From assembly GCF_037622515.1 (NCBI RefSeq), contig NZ_JBBJCN010000001.1, positions 186,001 through 250,000 on the forward strand: a stretch of 64,000 nt of DNA, read 5' to 3'. Under the pieces are notes generated by a model. That model had not been told where the DNA came from. It saw only the letters and a program-made list of their open reading frames with translations, and did no database searches. Position 1 is the first letter of the stretch. The number at the start of each line of letters is the position of its first letter. The stretch comes from Paradesertivirga superstes (GTDB lineage: Bacteria > Bacteroidota > Bacteroidia > Sphingobacteriales > Sphingobacteriaceae). This document shows, piece by piece, positions 53,819 through 63,444 of the stretch. The translations under genes were made by a program, and so were the position numbers.

Positions 53819-55210
53819 TCAGAGCTCTTTCAGCTCCCCTACTACTTTCGCCATGGTTGCCTTTGCATCACCAAATAGCATCAGGCAATTCGGATAACCA
53901 AACAACTCATTCTCAATACCTGCATAACCCGCGTTCATACTTCTTTTTGAAACTATAACGGTACGTGCTTTATCAACATTTAATACAGGCATCCCAAAAA
54001 TCGGGCTTTGAGGATTATTCCTTGCCGCAGGGTTAACCACATCATTAGCCCCTATAATTAAAGCGATATCGGTATTGGCGAACTCCTCATTTATACTGTC
54101 CATTTCGATAAGCTTATCATAAGGAATATTGGCCTCCGCGAGAAGCACGTTCATATGTCCCGGCATCCGCCCGGCCACAGGGTGAATTGCAAATTTTACA
54201 GAAATGTTCTTCTTCTCCAAAAGGTCTGTAAGTTCCCTTACCACATGCTGAGCCTGAGCGACTGCCATGCCGTATCCGGGAACAATGATAACTGATGATG
54301 CGGAATCAAAAAGCATTGCGGTTTCTTCAACCCCCACTTCCTTAACAATTATATCTTCATCTGTACCCGATGATGTGCCAGCAGTTTGACCAAAGCCCCC
54401 CAATAATACATTGGTTAAGGAGCGGTTCATTGCCTTACACATGATCTGTGTTAAAATGATCCCGGATGTACCGACCAATGCGCCGGCTATAATAAGGACC
54501 TGATTATTTAGAATAAATCCCGTTGCACAAGCCGCGATACCTGAGTAGGAATTAAGAAGAGATATAACCACCGGCATATCCGCCCCGCCGATAGGAATTA
54601 CAACCAGTATTCCAAGAAGTAAGCCAAGGAATAAAATCACAAGCATCCAGACTTCTGTATTGGGGTTCCGAACAATCAGCCCAGATATCGCTATAATAAT
54701 TACCAGAATCAGCGCATTGATAAGATGCTGACCCTTAAATGTAATTGCTCTGCCATTTATCAATCCTTTCAGTTTACTAAAGGCGACCATAGATCCTGTA
54801 AAAGTTACCGCCCCAATAATCACACTCAGCACAACCGTTATCGCAACGATAGTATCCAGAGTTAATGCTGAATCATTTGCCTGGCGCCAATATTCGGATG
54901 TTGCAACCAGAACTGACGCTGCCCCTCCAAAACCATTTAAAATGGCGACCATCTCAGGCATTTGAGTCATTTCAACCTTACGGGCAACCAAAGTACCAAC
55001 TGCGGATCCAATAATAATGGTGATGAATATTTCATAAAAACTTAAGACCTGCTTATCCAGCAGGGTTACTAATACGGCAATAAGCATTGCAACAGCACTA
55101 AGCATATTTCCACGGCGTGCGGTGGAGGTTCTGCCCAGCATTTTAATGCCTATAATAAACAGAATGGAGGCAATTAAGTACGCAATCTTTATTATTAAGT
55201 CTTTATCCAT
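53819..55210 (-). CDS. pntB: NAD(P) transhydrogenase subunit beta
   Basis: 463 residues, an integral membrane protein with eight or nine helices and a C-terminal NADP(H)-binding domain (dIII): IIVPGYGMAVAQAQHVVREL (GYGMAVAQAQ), HPVAGRMPGHMNVLLAEANI (GRMPGHMN), IGANDVVNP and KRSMNAGYAGIEN are all textbook blocks. It couples proton entry to hydride transfer from NADH to NADP+, supplying NADPH. Last gene of the pntAA-pntAB-pntB operon; its start is three bases after the pntAB stop. Confidence 0.96.
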   Translation of the reverse strand: MDKDLIIKIAYLIASILFIIGIKMLGRTSTARRGNMLSAVAMLIAVLVTLLDKQVLSFYEIFITIIIGSAVGTLVARKVEMTQMPEMVAILNGFGGAASVLVATSEYWRQANDSALTLDTIVAITVVLSVIIGAVTFTGSMVAFSKLKGLINGRAITFKGQHLINALILVIIIAISGLIVRNPNTEVWMLVILFLGLLLGILVVIPIGGADMPVVISLLNSYSGIAACATGFILNNQVLIIAGALVGTSGIILTQIMCKAMNRSLTNVLLGGFGQTAGTSSGTDEDIIVKEVGVEETAMLFDSASSVIIVPGYGMAVAQAQHVVRELTDLLEKKNISVKFAIHPVAGRMPGHMNVLLAEANIPYDKLIEMDSINEEFANTDIALIIGANDVVNPAARNNPQSPIFGMPVLNVDKARTVIVSKRSMNAGYAGIENELFGYPNCLMLFGDAKATMAKVVGELKEL

Positions 55211-55213
55211 GAA

Positions 55214-55501
55214 TTATTTTTTCTTTTTAAACATCCTCAGCATTCTATCGGTAACTACATAGCCTCCTACCACATTTAATGTAGCAAGAAACAAGGCTGC
55301 TATACCCATAACTTTACTTATAGAACCATCTGCGGAACCGGAGGCAATTATAGCTCCCACTATAGTTATTCCGGAGATAGCATTTGATCCTGACATCAAA
55401 GGTGTATGTAAGGTTGGAGGAATTTTGGCAATAAGCTCAAAGCCAACGAAACTGGCCAATACCAGTACGTAAAGCAACACTATTAAGGTCTCTGCATTCA
55501 T
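55214..55501 (-). CDS. pntAB: NAD(P) transhydrogenase subunit alpha, membrane part
   Basis: 95 residues, the split-off C-terminal membrane domain of PntA with three helices: TLIVLLYVLVLASFVGFELI, SNAISGITIVGAIIASGSAD and VMGIAALFLATLNVVGGYVV. PTLHTPLMSGSNAISG is the conserved loop. It overlaps the stop of pntAA by four bases (ATGA) and is followed by pntB. Normal length for the split form. Confidence 0.94.
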   Translation of the reverse strand: MNAETLIVLLYVLVLASFVGFELIAKIPPTLHTPLMSGSNAISGITIVGAIIASGSADGSISKVMGIAALFLATLNVVGGYVVTDRMLRMFKKKK

Positions 55502-56634
55502 ATTTTATTTTTATTTAAAATTTCCTGTGTGAACTGATGCACGACTTTTCCCTGATGGGTAATAAGCGATCCTTTGGTTATCTCTTCTTCCATTTCCCAT
55601 TTAAAACCATCTTTATTAGCCAGATGTAATAAGAGTGTGCTTATATTCACAGCATACAATTCGCTTGCGTTTACAGAAACCATCGACGGCAGATTTACCA
55701 GCCCGATGATGGTAACGCCATACTTCACCACAGTTCTGTTAAATTCACTAATAGAGCAATTTCCACCACTCTCAACTGCCATATCGACAATTACGGAGCC
55801 TGGTTTCATACTTTTGACCATTTCTTCATTAACTAAAACTGGAGCCTTTTTACCAATTACCAAGGCAGTGGTAATTACGATATCAGCCTCAGCAATATGT
55901 TTAGCAATTAATTCCTTTTGTTTTTGAAGATATGCTGCAGATACTTCTTTAGCATAGCCTCCTTCAGTTTGAACACCTTCAGCCTGTACCTCTACAAAGC
56001 GCCCGCCCAGAGATTCCACCTGTTCTTTTGTTTCGGCACGAACATCTGTAACTTCAACTACGGCACCAAGGCGTTTTGCCGTGGCCAAAGCTTGCAAACC
56101 GGCAACACCGGCACCAAAAATGAGCACCCTGGCAGGAGTAATAGTACCTGCGGCCGTCATCATCAAAGGGAAGATTTTGCCCAGGGCATTCGCTCCCAAA
56201 AGCACGGATTTATAGCCTGCCAGATTAGCTTGTGAACTTAAAGCATCCATTTTTTGCGCCCGTGAGATACGCGGGACCGAATCCATCGCAAATGTGGAAA
56301 TATTCTTTTTCAGGCACGCTTCAACAAGCTCAGGAATTGTATAAGCATACATAAAGGAAATAATTACGGCACCCTCTTTTAACAGCAATACCTCATCAAC
56401 ATGTGGCGTGTTAACTTGAAGCAGAATATCTGTGCCGGATAATGCCTGAACCTTATCTGTAAAAACTGTTGCCCCTGCCACTTCGAATACCGAATCATAA
56501 AATCCACTTGCCATACCGGCGCCGGTTTCTATGCTGCATTCAAAGCCTGCTTTAACGAGCAATTTTACAACTGTTGGAGTTAGTGCGACCCTGTTTTCGG
56601 GTTCCTTTCGCTCTTTAAGTACGATTATTTTCAA
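55498..56634 (-). CDS. pntAA: NAD(P) transhydrogenase subunit alpha, NAD-binding part
   Basis: 378 residues, the soluble domain I of transhydrogenase. The N-terminal MKIIVLKERKEPENRVALTP is the family opening; the NAD-binding Rossmann motif is VLIFGAGVAGLQALATAKRL, and RVSIAQ-like DALSSQANLAGYKSVLLG is typical. It binds NAD(H) and works with PntAB/PntB in proton-driven NADPH formation. Start codon is TTG at 56634; no ATG is available in the frame nearby. First gene of the operon. Confidence 0.95.
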   Translation of the reverse strand: MKIIVLKERKEPENRVALTPTVVKLLVKAGFECSIETGAGMASGFYDSVFEVAGATVFTDKVQALSGTDILLQVNTPHVDEVLLLKEGAVIISFMYAYTIPELVEACLKKNISTFAMDSVPRISRAQKMDALSSQANLAGYKSVLLGANALGKIFPLMMTAAGTITPARVLIFGAGVAGLQALATAKRLGAVVEVTDVRAETKEQVESLGGRFVEVQAEGVQTEGGYAKEVSAAYLQKQKELIAKHIAEADIVITTALVIGKKAPVLVNEEMVKSMKPGSVIVDMAVESGGNCSISEFNRTVVKYGVTIIGLVNLPSMVSVNASELYAVNISTLLLHLANKDGFKWEMEEEITKGSLITHQGKVVHQFTQEILNKNKI

Positions 56635-56967
56635 GATAGTATCAGATTTAAATTCTATTGTAATTAAAAATTTCTTTAAACTGACGGGGACACTTTATTT
56701 TCCAGTGTATAAACACCCAAAATTTCAATAGCTGTTTTTCTAAGGTAGAATGAAAATAAGATTAAAAAATGATTTATAAGGTAAATCATTTAAATGTATG
56801 TCAAGATCTTTTAAATAAAAGAAGATATACCTCGCAAACACTGAAAAAGCTACTCAGAGCAGGCAGGTTTTTCTTTTCGTCCAGACCTGTAATCTCAGTA
56901 TGTCAACCGAAAATTAAGATAAGTATTTTCAAACGGGTATTTTCTCTAAAGAGAAATATGGTTTATG
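56635..56967. other. Intergenic, nothing recognisable
   Basis: 333 bases upstream of pntAA and downstream of the DUF72 gene. AT-rich. It should contain the pnt promoter, but I could not identify one with confidence. Confidence 0.5.
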
Positions 56968-57726
56968 TTAGGTAAGAAGCTGAACAAAATTCTTTAATGT
57001 GATCAGATTTCTGAGAGCTTCACCCATGGTATTGTTAAAATACACAAAAACTTCTTTGCCCTCACTTTGCCAGTCAAAAATATATCCGGCATATTCGGAT
57101 AAAAATTCATCCGGATAGCTTCCTCTGTAACCGCCATTTGGTCCATGGAATCTAATATAAAGGAAATCAGCTGTTTCAATGAGTGGTGTTGCAGAGGCCG
57201 GCAAATCCTGAAAAACCAAAGCCGCATGATGATGAATAAGCATATCATAGATATCGTCTTCATACCATGAGCGGTGACGAAACTCTACCGCTACTTTCCA
57301 TTGATGATCAGGATCTGATTGCCTGATACTAAAGAGAAGATTTTCCAGCTGATGTATTTCTGTAATGGTAAAGCTTGGGGGAAACTGAACTAAAAGACAC
57401 CCTTTCTTAGTGTCAACATTTGAAATAATCTGAATGAAATGATTTAAATCTTCTTGTTTAAAGCCCGATCCTTTAGTATGAGTAATTTCTTTCCAGAGCT
57501 TAAAAGTGAACTTAAAATTATGAGGAACGCTTTCGGCCCACTTTCGCATGGTTGAAGCCATCGGAACTTTATAAAAAGAACTATTAATCTCAATACTATT
57601 AAACAACGACGCATAATACGTCAACCGGCTCTTATCCTGAAATTCTGCAGGAAATGACCGTTTAGGAATCAAAGTGGCTAAGCCACTGGTACCTGTATAT
57701 AATGAGCCTGAAGATATAGGGTTCAT
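56968..57726 (-). CDS. DUF72 TIM-barrel protein
   Basis: 252 residues, cytoplasmic. DUF72 features: LYTGTSGLATLIPKRSFPAE, YASLFNSIEINSSFYKVPMA (NSxEINxSFY), WAESVPHNFKFTFKLWKEIT, GCLLVQFPPSF, KVAVEFRHRSWYEDDIYDML and FLYIRFHGPNGGYRGSY. The fold is an eight-stranded barrel; the biochemical function is unknown. Length is normal. Single gene. Confidence 0.92.
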   Translation of the reverse strand: MNPISSGSLYTGTSGLATLIPKRSFPAEFQDKSRLTYYASLFNSIEINSSFYKVPMASTMRKWAESVPHNFKFTFKLWKEITHTKGSGFKQEDLNHFIQIISNVDTKKGCLLVQFPPSFTITEIHQLENLLFSIRQSDPDHQWKVAVEFRHRSWYEDDIYDMLIHHHAALVFQDLPASATPLIETADFLYIRFHGPNGGYRGSYPDEFLSEYAGYIFDWQSEGKEVFVYFNNTMGEALRNLITLKNFVQLLT

Positions 57727-57856
57727 TTATTAATAAGCTAAGACGGGCAGGTTTTTAATTAATTTATCCCGGCGTCATTTTTATTAATAAACCAATTCTG
57801 TTTATGTTTTAAAATTATCCTGTCGAACCGAACGACAGAAAGAAAAAAATATCCTT

Positions 57857-58831
57857 TTATTCTACATTTAGAAAATCGGGCGGAACAGCAATTTTGTATT
57901 TTCTTGCGGCCCGGGCATTATAGACCCGAATCCTTGTTTTAACAATTTCCCATTTTAAATCATCAGTATTACCAGTTTTTAAAAACCGGGCAGCCTGTAT
58001 CCCTGACTGATACCCCCATTTATAAATATCAGCGCCAAATGCGACAAGTGCGCCGCGCCTGACAAGCCCGGACTCGCTGGTAAAAATGGGAACACCTTTT
58101 TGGTTACAATTTTTCAATATAGTTTCAAATGCTGCAAATACTGAATTGTCAGGATTGGCGAAAAAAGCATCAATATTCTTACTTAACAGCGATTGAGTCA
58201 CTAATTGAGCATCGCCCGAGCTGTTTAAAGGAAGCGCTTCGATTTGAATGTTTAATGTTTGGGCAAGGGATTTAATTCGCGCTAAAGCATCAACCGATTG
58301 GGGTTCCGATTGATTGTAGATCATCCCAACCACTAGTTTATTGCCTTTAGGTTTTAGCAGTTTAGGTATGAAGGAGAATGATGTATCTATATACGATAAC
58401 TCCTCTGCCACACCGTACAAATTAGCAGGCTCCTTTCCCATATTATCAATTACTTTCATCCGCTCCGGCGTTGGAGACACCATCATAAAAACAGGTATAT
58501 CTTTTGACCTTTGCAAGGCAGTGATTGTTGAAAGAGTTGTACAGGTAGCCATCAAATCAACGTTTTCGGAAATAAAGTAATTTACGATCTGGGTTAAAGT
58601 CGGAATATCCCCCTGAGCATTGCGGTAAATAATTTTAACCGTTTTATCTTTTTCAGAAAATCCATTTTTCGCAAGTGCATCAGTAAAACCGGCGCGAGCC
58701 TGCGCTATTGTGGCATCTTCAAAAGCGTCTACAAATCCAACTTCCGGAATAGAGCTTTTCTGCTGGTTACAACCATAAACAAACAGAATTACCAGACATG
58801 CAGCGAGAAACTTTCCTATTTTGAATCGCAT
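57857..58831 (-). CDS. ABC transporter substrate-binding lipoprotein (TrpX-like)
   Basis: 324 residues. The signal ends in a lipobox (LVILFVYGCNQQK). The mature domain is a periplasmic-binding type I fold of the ABC_sub_bind family: VGFVDAFEDATIAQARAGFT, FMMVSPTPERMKVIDN, KLVVGMIYNQSEPQSVDALA and LVAFGADIYKWGYQSGIQAA. Known relatives bind aromatic amino acids; the ligand here is not clear. No permease or ATPase gene is adjacent, so the transporter partners would be elsewhere. Confidence 0.86.
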   Translation of the reverse strand: MRFKIGKFLAACLVILFVYGCNQQKSSIPEVGFVDAFEDATIAQARAGFTDALAKNGFSEKDKTVKIIYRNAQGDIPTLTQIVNYFISENVDLMATCTTLSTITALQRSKDIPVFMMVSPTPERMKVIDNMGKEPANLYGVAEELSYIDTSFSFIPKLLKPKGNKLVVGMIYNQSEPQSVDALARIKSLAQTLNIQIEALPLNSSGDAQLVTQSLLSKNIDAFFANPDNSVFAAFETILKNCNQKGVPIFTSESGLVRRGALVAFGADIYKWGYQSGIQAARFLKTGNTDDLKWEIVKTRIRVYNARAARKYKIAVPPDFLNVE

Positions 58832-58882
58832 CTATTTTAATTATAATGCACCAGAATTGTCAATTGAGCCGTCATTTCCTGA

Positions 58883-59344
58883 TCAATCGATAAAATGATA
58901 TAAGAAAACTGTTTCAGCTATAAATGCTGGTTTTTTTTGATCCTTAATTTCCAGTTCGGCCCCAATAGTTGCCTTTGTTACACCGCGTAGATTTATAATG
59001 TTCGATAGCTTAACTTTCAGACGAACTTCGCTATTAACTACAACGGCTTGTGCGAATCTGAGGTTTTCTATCCCATAATTAATCTCCATTTTAAGATTTT
59101 GGATATTAATAACCTGCTTCCATAAGTATGGGATGAGAGACAAGGTGAGATAACCATGGGCTATCGTGGCATGAAAGGGGCTTTCAGTTTCGGCTCTTTT
59201 AGTATCTGTATGTATCCATTGATGATCCAGAGTCGCATCAGAAAACATATTTATTTGTTCCTGAGTGATGGTGTGCCAATTGGAAACTCCAATTTCCTTT
59301 CCAAGGTGCTCCGCAAATTCCTGGTGACTTCTGATTATTAACAT
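58883..59344 (-). CDS. MaoC-family hot-dog dehydratase
   Basis: 153 residues, cytoplasmic. It has ITQEQINMFSDATLDHQWIH (the catalytic D and H of the hydratase 2 motif, D-x-x-x-x-H spacing) and FHATIAHGYLTLSLIPYLW (AHG). This is the MaoC-like (R)-specific enoyl-CoA hydratase/dehydratase type. The acyl group and pathway are not known. It is upstream of the lipoprotein gene on the same strand; they may be cotranscribed. Confidence 0.92.
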   Translation of the reverse strand: MLIIRSHQEFAEHLGKEIGVSNWHTITQEQINMFSDATLDHQWIHTDTKRAETESPFHATIAHGYLTLSLIPYLWKQVINIQNLKMEINYGIENLRFAQAVVVNSEVRLKVKLSNIINLRGVTKATIGAELEIKDQKKPAFIAETVFLYHFID

Positions 59345-59615
59345 TTCTATGTCGTGCTTTAATTATGAATGCATATTAAACATAATTCTTTAAGATCATA
59401 AAACTTAAATTAATAATCTTTGGAAAGCTGCCAGCGCGTTTCGAAATAAAGAGCTGAAATGATTTGACACATAGCAGCTTTGATCTAAAAAGGGATAAGA
59501 TCTAAAAAAAGTAATCGATGGCTTAAGAAAGCACATCAATTACCCGATTGTCCATAAAATAAAACTTTTTTTTGCTGGTGTAATTACCGCAGCTGCTTAG
59601 AGATTTTGTGTTTAT

Positions 59616-59984
59616 TTACAAAGTATACCTACTTAAAATCTGATATATTTCATTTACTCCTTCACAGTCCTTAAATTCTTTTTTGATCGGCAATGCCTCA
59701 TCCTTCAACCAGATTCTGAGTTCAGAGTCCTTATCCATAGCATCCATCCCTTCTTTGGAGAACTTCCTGATACTTGAATACGGGATAGTCATATATTCTA
59801 ATTTATTTCCCTTCCCGTAAGTAATGAGCAGCAATCGTTTATTGGTTAGAATAAATTTGTCTCTGTTTACTTTGTATGCTTTTTCCACATATTCATCGTC
59901 AATCAAAATAAACCCATACTCAAGTGAAATCTGCTTCAATGACACTTCTGCAGGATGACTTAAAAAACCATTAAAAAGTCCCAT
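59616..59984 (-). CDS. Bacterial PH-domain protein
   Basis: 122 residues from ATG 59984 (MGLFNGFLSHPAEVSLKQIS), not the longer frame to 60026. The PH-like core reads FILTNKRLLLITYGKGNKLE, then YMTIPYSSIRKFSKEGMDAM and SELRIWLKDEALPIKKEF, the usual YvbH/bPH pattern (NKRLL, IPY, I..F). Cytoplasmic; function unknown. Alone in its unit. Confidence 0.82.
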   Translation of the reverse strand: MGLFNGFLSHPAEVSLKQISLEYGFILIDDEYVEKAYKVNRDKFILTNKRLLLITYGKGNKLEYMTIPYSSIRKFSKEGMDAMDKDSELRIWLKDEALPIKKEFKDCEGVNEIYQILSRYTL

Positions 59985-60388
59985 AAATAGATGTTTAGTA
60001 AAACTTAAAATAATCACTTTCCCCAATCAGTTAAACTAAAGCGCTTATAGACACAAGTTTACACACCTAAGATGAAGGCAACATGAAGATTTTCAATTAT
60101 TTCAATGTATACGCATTCATCAACAAAAAAGATTTACTTATTAATTATTGGTAACAGGTCTACAATAAGTTTTATAACAGGTAAGCTTAAGTCTTGTTAG
60201 CATAAAAATTAATTGGTGAAGAACATTGTCATGCTGAAGACCGGAAAACATGTTTTTTTATAAGAGGTTAAAAAACCTAGCCAGGTTCGGAAGAATCATC
60301 AGAGAATTTTCCGCCGTGTTGTCCGTTTATATAATCTTAAAAAGATCGATTATTATCATGAAAATTTTCGTATATTCTTAACATCATT
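59985..60388. other. Intergenic, nothing recognisable
   Basis: 404 bases between the PH-domain gene and selO, divergent. AT-rich promoter-type DNA. A 12-base palindrome AAAACATGTTTT at 60245-60256 also occurs at 22-33, but is too short to interpret. Confidence 0.5.
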
Positions 60389-61945
60389 ATGAAAAGTTTA
60401 AGCTCAAAACTATATAAAAACGATTTTGTATCCGCTTTCAAAGGCGATGAAAGCGGTGATAGACAACCAAGGCAAACTCCCGATGTCTTTTATAGTAAAT
60501 CAATACCGACACCGGTAAAACAGCCTGTATTACTAGCATGGTCGGAAGATCTGGCAGAAGAAACCGGCATACAAAAACCGGCTGATCAAAATGATATATC
60601 TATCCTTGGCGGAAACCTGATTACTCCCAGCATGTATCCTTATGCCGCCAGATACGGCGGGCATCAGTTTGGCAACTGGGCGGGGCAGCTTGGCGACGGA
60701 AGAGCAATAACCTTAGGCGAATGGGAAAATAATGGAAAATCGTGGGAATTACAGTTAAAGGGCGCCGGACCAACCGCCTATTCACGCAGGGCGGATGGCA
60801 GGGCTGTTTTACGATCTTCTGTACGGGAATACCTGATGAGTGAAGCTATGTTTTACCTCGGAGTACCCACGACAAGAGCCTTAAGCCTGGTGTTAACTGG
60901 TGACCAGGTTGTCAGAGACATGTTTTACAATGGCAACCCAGAATATGAACCAGGAGCTATTGTAATGAGGGTCGCCCCGAGTTTCATGCGATTCGGAAAT
61001 TTTGAATTTTTCACGTCTAAAGGCGAGATTTCAAACCTTAAAAACTTAACCGACTGGACCATTGAGCGGTTTTATCCGCACATTACCGGTGAAGACAAAA
61101 TTCTTACATGGTTGAAAGAAGTTGTTGACAAAACAGCCTCTATGATAGTAGAATGGTTGAGAGTTGGATTCGTTCACGGAGTGATGAATACAGATAATAT
61201 GTCGATTCTCGGACTCACTATCGATTATGGGCCTTATTCATTTCTTGACGATTACGATCCCGGATTTACTCCCAATACAACCGATTTACCTGGAAGAAGA
61301 TATGCTTTTGGCCAGCAGGCCTCTATTGCTTACTGGAACCTCGGATGCCTTGCCAACGCCATCGCGCCTCTGATTGATGACAAAGATAAATTAAGGGAAG
61401 CAATAGAAAATTATGAAGATATTTTCTGGATTAAATATTATACAATGATGGGTAAAAAACTTGGTCTGGATATGGTGAACGATCAGGACATAGCTTTAAT
61501 TGACAGCTTCGAAAATGCACTGACTGCGATAAAGCCAGACATGACTATATTTTATCAGTTGTTAGCTGACATCTCCCTTGATTTTGAAACCGAAGAATAT
61601 ATATTTAACCATTTTAAATACAGTTTTTACAAAGAACCCACTCCGGCAGAATTAAAAATACTTTCTGATTTAATTGAAATTTACTCAAAGCGAATAAAAT
61701 TAAACAAGTGCAGCCGTGAAGAATCACGGGAAATGATGAAAAACAACAATCCCCGTTTTATTTTAAGAAATTATTTACTGCATGAGGCTATAGAAGAATT
61801 GGAACGCGGGGAAACACAATTATTCTTACAGTTACAGCAAGCTATCAAAGAACCATATTCTGATAAATTTGATAACTTCTTTCAAAAAAGACCCGATTGG
61901 GCGAATGAAAAAGCCGGTTGTTCTATGCTTTCCTGCAGCTCATAA
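60389..61945 (+). CDS. selO: Protein adenylyltransferase SelO (YdiU)
   Basis: 518 residues, cytoplasmic pseudokinase-fold enzyme that transfers AMP to Ser, Thr or Tyr of redox proteins. Markers are YGGHQFGNWAGQLGDGRAIT, GKSWELQLKGAGPTAYSRRA and DGRAVLRSSVREYLMSEAMF; VHGVMNTDNMSILGLTIDYG contains the catalytic-loop N and the metal-binding DYG. The protein ends GCSMLSCSS, where the penultimate CSS matches the position of the Sec/Cys of SelO. All key residues are present. Its own terminator follows. Confidence 0.95.
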   Translation: MKSLSSKLYKNDFVSAFKGDESGDRQPRQTPDVFYSKSIPTPVKQPVLLAWSEDLAEETGIQKPADQNDISILGGNLITPSMYPYAARYGGHQFGNWAGQLGDGRAITLGEWENNGKSWELQLKGAGPTAYSRRADGRAVLRSSVREYLMSEAMFYLGVPTTRALSLVLTGDQVVRDMFYNGNPEYEPGAIVMRVAPSFMRFGNFEFFTSKGEISNLKNLTDWTIERFYPHITGEDKILTWLKEVVDKTASMIVEWLRVGFVHGVMNTDNMSILGLTIDYGPYSFLDDYDPGFTPNTTDLPGRRYAFGQQASIAYWNLGCLANAIAPLIDDKDKLREAIENYEDIFWIKYYTMMGKKLGLDMVNDQDIALIDSFENALTAIKPDMTIFYQLLADISLDFETEEYIFNHFKYSFYKEPTPAELKILSDLIEIYSKRIKLNKCSREESREMMKNNNPRFILRNYLLHEAIEELERGETQLFLQLQQAIKEPYSDKFDNFFQKRPDWANEKAGCSMLSCSS

Positions 61946-61958
61946 AGCATATTGCTAT

Positions 61959-61997
61959 AAACGAGAAAAGCACCAGTATTCTGGTGCCTTCTCGTTT
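61959..61997. terminator. Intrinsic terminator after selO (bidirectional)
   Basis: AAACGAG..GCACCAG / CTGGTGC..CTCGTTT inverted repeat with a TATT loop; an inner two-base bulge. T-run on both strands. Confidence 0.85.
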
Positions 61998-62149
61998 CAT
62001 AAGTAGATGAAAAAAAGATATATATGGAACAGTAAGCCGACAGTGTGTATCTCAGCTGATACTGTGTTATATTCTTTTTACACCCATGCAGATACTATGC
62101 CAATTTTCACAAAAACTGACGGACAGGCAAAATCTCAAAATATGGAAGA

Positions 62150-63115
62150 CTATACTTCAAGAATGATCTTGCCTGTGTGAATACCGGATTCCATTAATTG
62201 ATGGGCCTTAGCAGCTTCATAAAGAGGAAAAACTTTATATACTACCGGCTTTACCTTAGCCTCTTCTATTTTAGGCCAAACATGGGCAAGAACTTCAGAA
62301 GCCAATGCCGACTTAAACAACAAGTCCCTGGATCTCAGAGTACTACCTGTAATATTCAGTCTTTTTTGCATTATATTAAATACATTTCCCTGCAATTCTT
62401 TCGTCTTAGCATTAATTAATATCAGCCGCCCCTCCGGCCGCATTATATTGATTTCTTTGGTAATATAATCCCCTCCAATCATATCAAGAATTACATCCAT
62501 ACCAATGCTTTGGAGGTCCTTTTCAAAATCATGAGTTTTATAATTAATACATCGAGTTGCACCAAAATCAGTACAAGCATGGCATTTTTCATCGCTGCCT
62601 GCAGTCGAAAAAACATGCGCCCCGAATACTTTAGCAAGCTGAATAGCCATAACTCCTATCCCGCTTGTGCCACCATGTACTAAAAAATTTTCATCTGACT
62701 TTAATTGTCCCCTTTGAAAGACATTGTGCCATACAGTGAACGCAGCTTCAGGTAATGAAGCTGCCTGTATAAAACTCAGTCCTTTGGGAATTGGCAAACA
62801 GGAACCAGAATCAGCCACAACATATTCAGCGTAACCGCCTCCGCTTAGTAAAGCACATACACTCTCTCCAACTTTCCATTGTGTTACCTCTGTGCCACAC
62901 TGTTCAATAATACCGGATACTTCAACTCCAGGGATATCTGCCGGAGCACCTGGAGGTGCAGGATAAAACCCTCTCCTCTGCGCTATGTCCAGACGATTTA
63001 ATCCGGCTGCTTTTACACGAATCAGAACTTCATTCAAACCCGGGGCAGGTGGTCTTATTTCTACCAGCTTCAATACTTCCGGATTGCCCGGCTGTGATAT
63101 GATGATTGCTTTCAT
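62150..63115 (-). CDS. NAD(P)H-quinone oxidoreductase (MDR family, PIG3 type)
   Basis: 321 residues from ATG 63115 (MKAIIISQPGNPEVLKLVEI). It has no zinc ligands. The AxGLNRLDIAQRRGFYPAPPGAPADIPG segment of the PIG3/QOR group is present, in parts such as AAGLNRLDIAQRRGFYPAPP. The NADP-binding motif is LVHGGTSGIGVMAIQLAKVF. It reduces quinones or related enones with NADPH, one way to limit redox cycling. Length is normal. No neighbours in an operon. Confidence 0.9.
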   Translation of the reverse strand: MKAIIISQPGNPEVLKLVEIRPPAPGLNEVLIRVKAAGLNRLDIAQRRGFYPAPPGAPADIPGVEVSGIIEQCGTEVTQWKVGESVCALLSGGGYAEYVVADSGSCLPIPKGLSFIQAASLPEAAFTVWHNVFQRGQLKSDENFLVHGGTSGIGVMAIQLAKVFGAHVFSTAGSDEKCHACTDFGATRCINYKTHDFEKDLQSIGMDVILDMIGGDYITKEINIMRPEGRLILINAKTKELQGNVFNIMQKRLNITGSTLRSRDLLFKSALASEVLAHVWPKIEEAKVKPVVYKVFPLYEAAKAHQLMESGIHTGKIILEV

Positions 63116-63444
63116 AATTAACAATTCAGATGTCGGGTAAATTTGGCAAAAAATCTTTCAATCCGGCAGGAAGCAAAAAAGCCTCTCATTTAATAAAGAA
63201 GGAAAATAGAAAATTTTGTACATCCGTATTTATTTCCGCTTTACCCTTTTCGGTATATCAGCTATCGGGCAAAAATGGGCCGCCATATCAGCAGCAAGGA
63301 AATTAAAAATATCAGGTGCTTTAAAAACCAAAAACCGTGTTAATCTTGATATTCTATTTAGTCCCGAAAAAAAATGGATTTCAAGTCTGGCTGTCATAGC
63401 ACACCTTCTGGGATAAAATAGCAAGGCTTATTCCTTCATAGATA
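63116..63444. other. Intergenic, no supported gene
   Basis: 329 bases between the quinone oxidoreductase start and the lyase stop. Two antiparallel frames of about 65 codons overlap here (63216-63416 plus and 63230-63424 minus); neither has family support. Confidence 0.5.

Noticed and set aside
22..60256. AAAACATGTTTT palindrome at 22-33 and 60245-60256
   Set aside because: Twelve AT-rich bases occurring twice in 64 kb is expected by chance; no shared neighbours.
63216..63424. Two antiparallel frames of about 65 codons before the PL11 gene
   Set aside because: They overlap each other on opposite strands, and neither has a recognisable family, ribosome site or sensible context.
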